Origin: CALVNN01 sp964393975
Lineage (GTDB): Bacteria; Bacillota; Clostridia; Christensenellales; UBA1242
Assembly (NCBI GenBank): GCA_964393975.1
Contig: CAYMVO010000005.1
Span: forward strand, 1-64,000
Direction of reading: 5' to 3'
Length of the DNA: 64,000 nucleotides
Shown here: positions 61,841 through 64,000 of the stretch, one piece after another
Layout of the letters: every line of letters starts with the position of its first letter
How positions within the stretch are numbered: position 1 is the first letter of the stretch
Translations under genes and position numbers: made by a program
Notes under the pieces: model-generated
What the model saw: only the letters and a program-made list of their open reading frames with translations
Database searches by the model: none
What the model was told of the DNA's origin: nothing

Positions 61841-64000
61841 ATGAAGAAACTTAAATTAAAATCTAAAATCTTTTGCTGTGCTTTATGTCTAAGTTTGGGC
61901 GCAGGTATGATACCTAGCATAAGTCTACCTAAGACTTACGCCTACACTCCGACCTCTTCCATTATCTCTAGCGGTGAGTTTGACACTACTGAGGACGAAT
62001 TTCCTGCTAGTAGTTCAGATTGGAGTAGCGCTACAGGTAGTATCTCAAATAGCACATTAAAGAGCGGTATTATCTCTACCGACTCAGACACTTTTACAGC
62101 CAATCAAAAAGAATATGGTTTAGGTGCCTTACCTAATAATGTCACGACTCCTAACAATTATGTTTATATGATTAATAGCGGGACGACTAACACGCGTAAC
62201 GGTATTTCAAGTAAAGAGTTTACTTTGGATGCTAATAGTCATTACATTATTAGCGTAGATGTCGCAACTAGTTTGCCAGTGTATGAAGGCTCAGCGACCA
62301 AAGCTATTGATTCGGTAGCATCAATTTATTTAAGTGGCGGTGATGTAGATGATTCATTCACAATGATAAACACTAATGGTGCGTGGAAGACTTACAATTT
62401 TTACATTACTACTAACAGTTTTGAGTCCGCTAGTGTAAAGCTTGAGATGTGGCTCGGCGTTAAAAATGTGAGTAGCAGTGCAGGTGCCGTGTTGTTTGAT
62501 AACGCAAAAGCAGTCAAATACGATAACAAAGAGTTTTACACTCGTGTAAATAGTATTAGTTTCACTGATGAAACAAACAAATTTACCGATTATTCTTTGA
62601 GCACTACTGATTTGATTACAAACGCTAATTTTGAGGATGCTACTTTATCAGGTTGGACAAAGACTAATGCAAACTACAATATGAGTAAGGTGTTTACAGG
62701 CGTCACTCCACTAAATAATAGTTTTGATAGAGAATCAGTCGGTGTAGACAATCCGGGGACAGATCTAATATATGGGACCACCAACGCATTATTTATCAAC
62801 AATACAGATATCGCAGGTGTTGCTTATACTAGTGATAAGTTTACTATAAAGAGACAAACATATTATAAGATTTCTATGTATGTCAAGACTGTAGATGTAG
62901 TAGACGGTGGTGCTACTATTAGCATAGTGCCTGAGAATGAAGATTTGAGCGCTGTGACATTTAGTAGCGTCAAGACCACGACTTCTACAAACTCCATAAC
63001 TAATAATTGGACAAAATATACGTTCTACCTACTAGGTAGTCCATTTGGGGATGAAAATGTTAGTCTAAAGCTTGCTTTGGGGGATGATACTACTGATACA
63101 AAGGAAGAAGATTTTGAGGACAAACTAGTAAAAGGCGCTGTATTCTTTGATGATATTCAAGTGTATGAATTAAATTACAAGCAATACACTTCTGCTAGTG
63201 AGGACAGTTACAACAAGAAAGTAAAATTATTTACAGATGGTACTTCTAGCGAAATTACTAATGCGTTCTTCAACCTTGCTGATTCAAACTACGAAGGGAC
63301 CTACCCTCTTTCTCCTGCAAGTTGGACAATAAATAACGATAATACCTTGAGTGGCATTATAAGTACTAACAAGACACATTTTAATGCTAACAAATCAAAA
63401 TACGGTGATTTATCTTTGGAGGACATTGGCTTCACGCGATTGCAAAAAGATACTAGCGATAGTGCAGACAACAACATCTTGATGATTAGAAATGTCAACC
63501 CTGATTTTACCACTTATACCAGTGCTAGTTACACTTTGAGTGATAGCACCTATTACAAGCTCACTATTGACGCTAAGACCTTGTCTCTAGGTAAGGCATA
63601 CATTAAGGTAGTAAGTGGAGATACCACCCTAGCGACTTTTAATGTAAGTAGCGAGGATGATTGGTCGACTTACACCGTTTACTTCAACAATGTGTTTGGT
63701 TCAAAAGACATCACTATTACCTTGGGACTTGGTAGTGATAGTGAAAAAGCGAGTGGTTACGCATTCTTTGATAATATCATAATCACTTCTAGTACTTCAG
63801 ATGATTTTGATAACGCTAACACTAACGAGCAAATAAAGAAAATTGATTTTAGCAAAGAAACATTTAGTTTATTAAGCACTGAGAAAGACGGTATTTACAC
63901 TCGCCCTAGCAACTGGTCTATTGATTTGAATAACAATCTTATCAATGCAGGTGTATTAGAGGGAACGAGCAACAAACTCGCAATATCTAGTGCGGATACT
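61841..64000 (+). CDS. Large secreted repeat protein, 5' part only
   Basis: The frame is open from ATG 61841 (AAGGGTG upstream) to the window end, at least 720 codons. A Sec signal peptide (MKKLKLKSKIFCCALCLSLG then a hydrophobic and polar cleavage region ending near TYAYT) precedes at least three to four related modules. Each has a segment like SGIISTxxxxFxANxxxYG, later a YxIxxDxKT-type strand (for example YYKLTIDAKTLSLGK, YYKISMYVKTVDV) and a closing AFFDNI/VFFDDIQVYE. The closing FFD(N/D) strand and order resemble carbohydrate-binding-module-like jelly rolls (CBM4/9/22-type). The function is inferred: polysaccharide or glycan binding. Confidence 0.75.
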   Translation, partial: MKKLKLKSKIFCCALCLSLGAGMIPSISLPKTYAYTPTSSIISSGEFDTTEDEFPASSSDWSSATGSISNSTLKSGIISTDSDTFTANQKEYGLGALPNNVTTPNNYVYMINSGTTNTRNGISSKEFTLDANSHYIISVDVATSLPVYEGSATKAIDSVASIYLSGGDVDDSFTMINTNGAWKTYNFYITTNSFESASVKLEMWLGVKNVSSSAGAVLFDNAKAVKYDNKEFYTRVNSISFTDETNKFTDYSLSTTDLITNANFEDATLSGWTKTNANYNMSKVFTGVTPLNNSFDRESVGVDNPGTDLIYGTTNALFINNTDIAGVAYTSDKFTIKRQTYYKISMYVKTVDVVDGGATISIVPENEDLSAVTFSSVKTTTSTNSITNNWTKYTFYLLGSPFGDENVSLKLALGDDTTDTKEEDFEDKLVKGAVFFDDIQVYELNYKQYTSASEDSYNKKVKLFTDGTSSEITNAFFNLADSNYEGTYPLSPASWTINNDNTLSGIISTNKTHFNANKSKYGDLSLEDIGFTRLQKDTSDSADNNILMIRNVNPDFTTYTSASYTLSDSTYYKLTIDAKTLSLGKAYIKVVSGDTTLATFNVSSEDDWSTYTVYFNNVFGSKDITITLGLGSDSEKASGYAFFDNIIITSSTSDDFDNANTNEQIKKIDFSKETFSLLSTEKDGIYTRPSNWSIDLNNNLINAGVLEGTSNKLAISSADT

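Overview
The window looks like part of the chromosome of an endospore-forming, low-GC Gram-positive bacterium of the class Clostridia, probably an uncultured lineage. The grounds are a gerKA-gerKB-gerKC-type germination operon with a candidate sigma-G promoter, a YyaC/DUF1256 sporulation protein, a CwlD-type cortex amidase, a collagen-like GXX spore-surface-type protein, a small HCB-type high-cysteine protein, and consensus sigma-A promoters with strong Shine-Dalgarno sequences. I see no rRNA, tRNA, CRISPR array, integrase or transposase.

Layout. 0-5 kb: germination operon and CvpA-like protein (minus strand). 5-10.5 kb: yyaC (plus), then a type II topoisomerase pair (parE-parC-like, minus). 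10.7-14.8 kb: rhomboid protease, a DUF4097-like surface protein and a SipW-type signal peptidase. 14.9-19.1 kb: an AT-rich minus-strand segment with a radical SAM/SPASM enzyme, a 19-residue CxxC peptide gene missed by ordinary ORF calling, an APH-fold kinase, and a threonyl-tRNA synthetase without a TGS domain behind its own promoter. 19.5-29.6 kb: mostly housekeeping genes on plus (YkpA/YbiT-type ABC-F, dUTPase, RlmA-like methyltransferase, TypA, DnaB, a short AlaRS, purine nucleoside phosphorylase). 29.7-34.7 kb: hypothetical proteins, cytidine deaminase, two spore-surface-like genes and a cysteine-desulfurase-like enzyme. 35.0-37.4 kb: an AbiEi/AbiEii toxin-antitoxin module between two nearly identical 297-bp direct repeats. 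37.5-45.8 kb: a SipW-dependent surface protein, RsmE, ValRS, a proline-rich membrane protein, CwlD, a metallophosphoesterase and cardiolipin synthase. 45.9-64 kb: a 4543-residue surface protein, a uridine-kinase-like protein, two half-size TSUP transporters, and the start of another large secreted repeat protein that runs off the end.

How it fits together. Three themes stand out: sporulation and germination; a large extracellular programme (SipW-type peptidase and substrate, giant beta-sandwich protein, repeat lectin-like protein, collagen-like protein); and two accessory systems. The first accessory system is a putative radical-SAM RiPP locus (16.9-19.0 kb), the best candidate for something undescribed. 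The second is the AbiE module flanked by long direct repeats that also look like structured RNA. All functions are inferred from sequence features read by eye; no database search was run.
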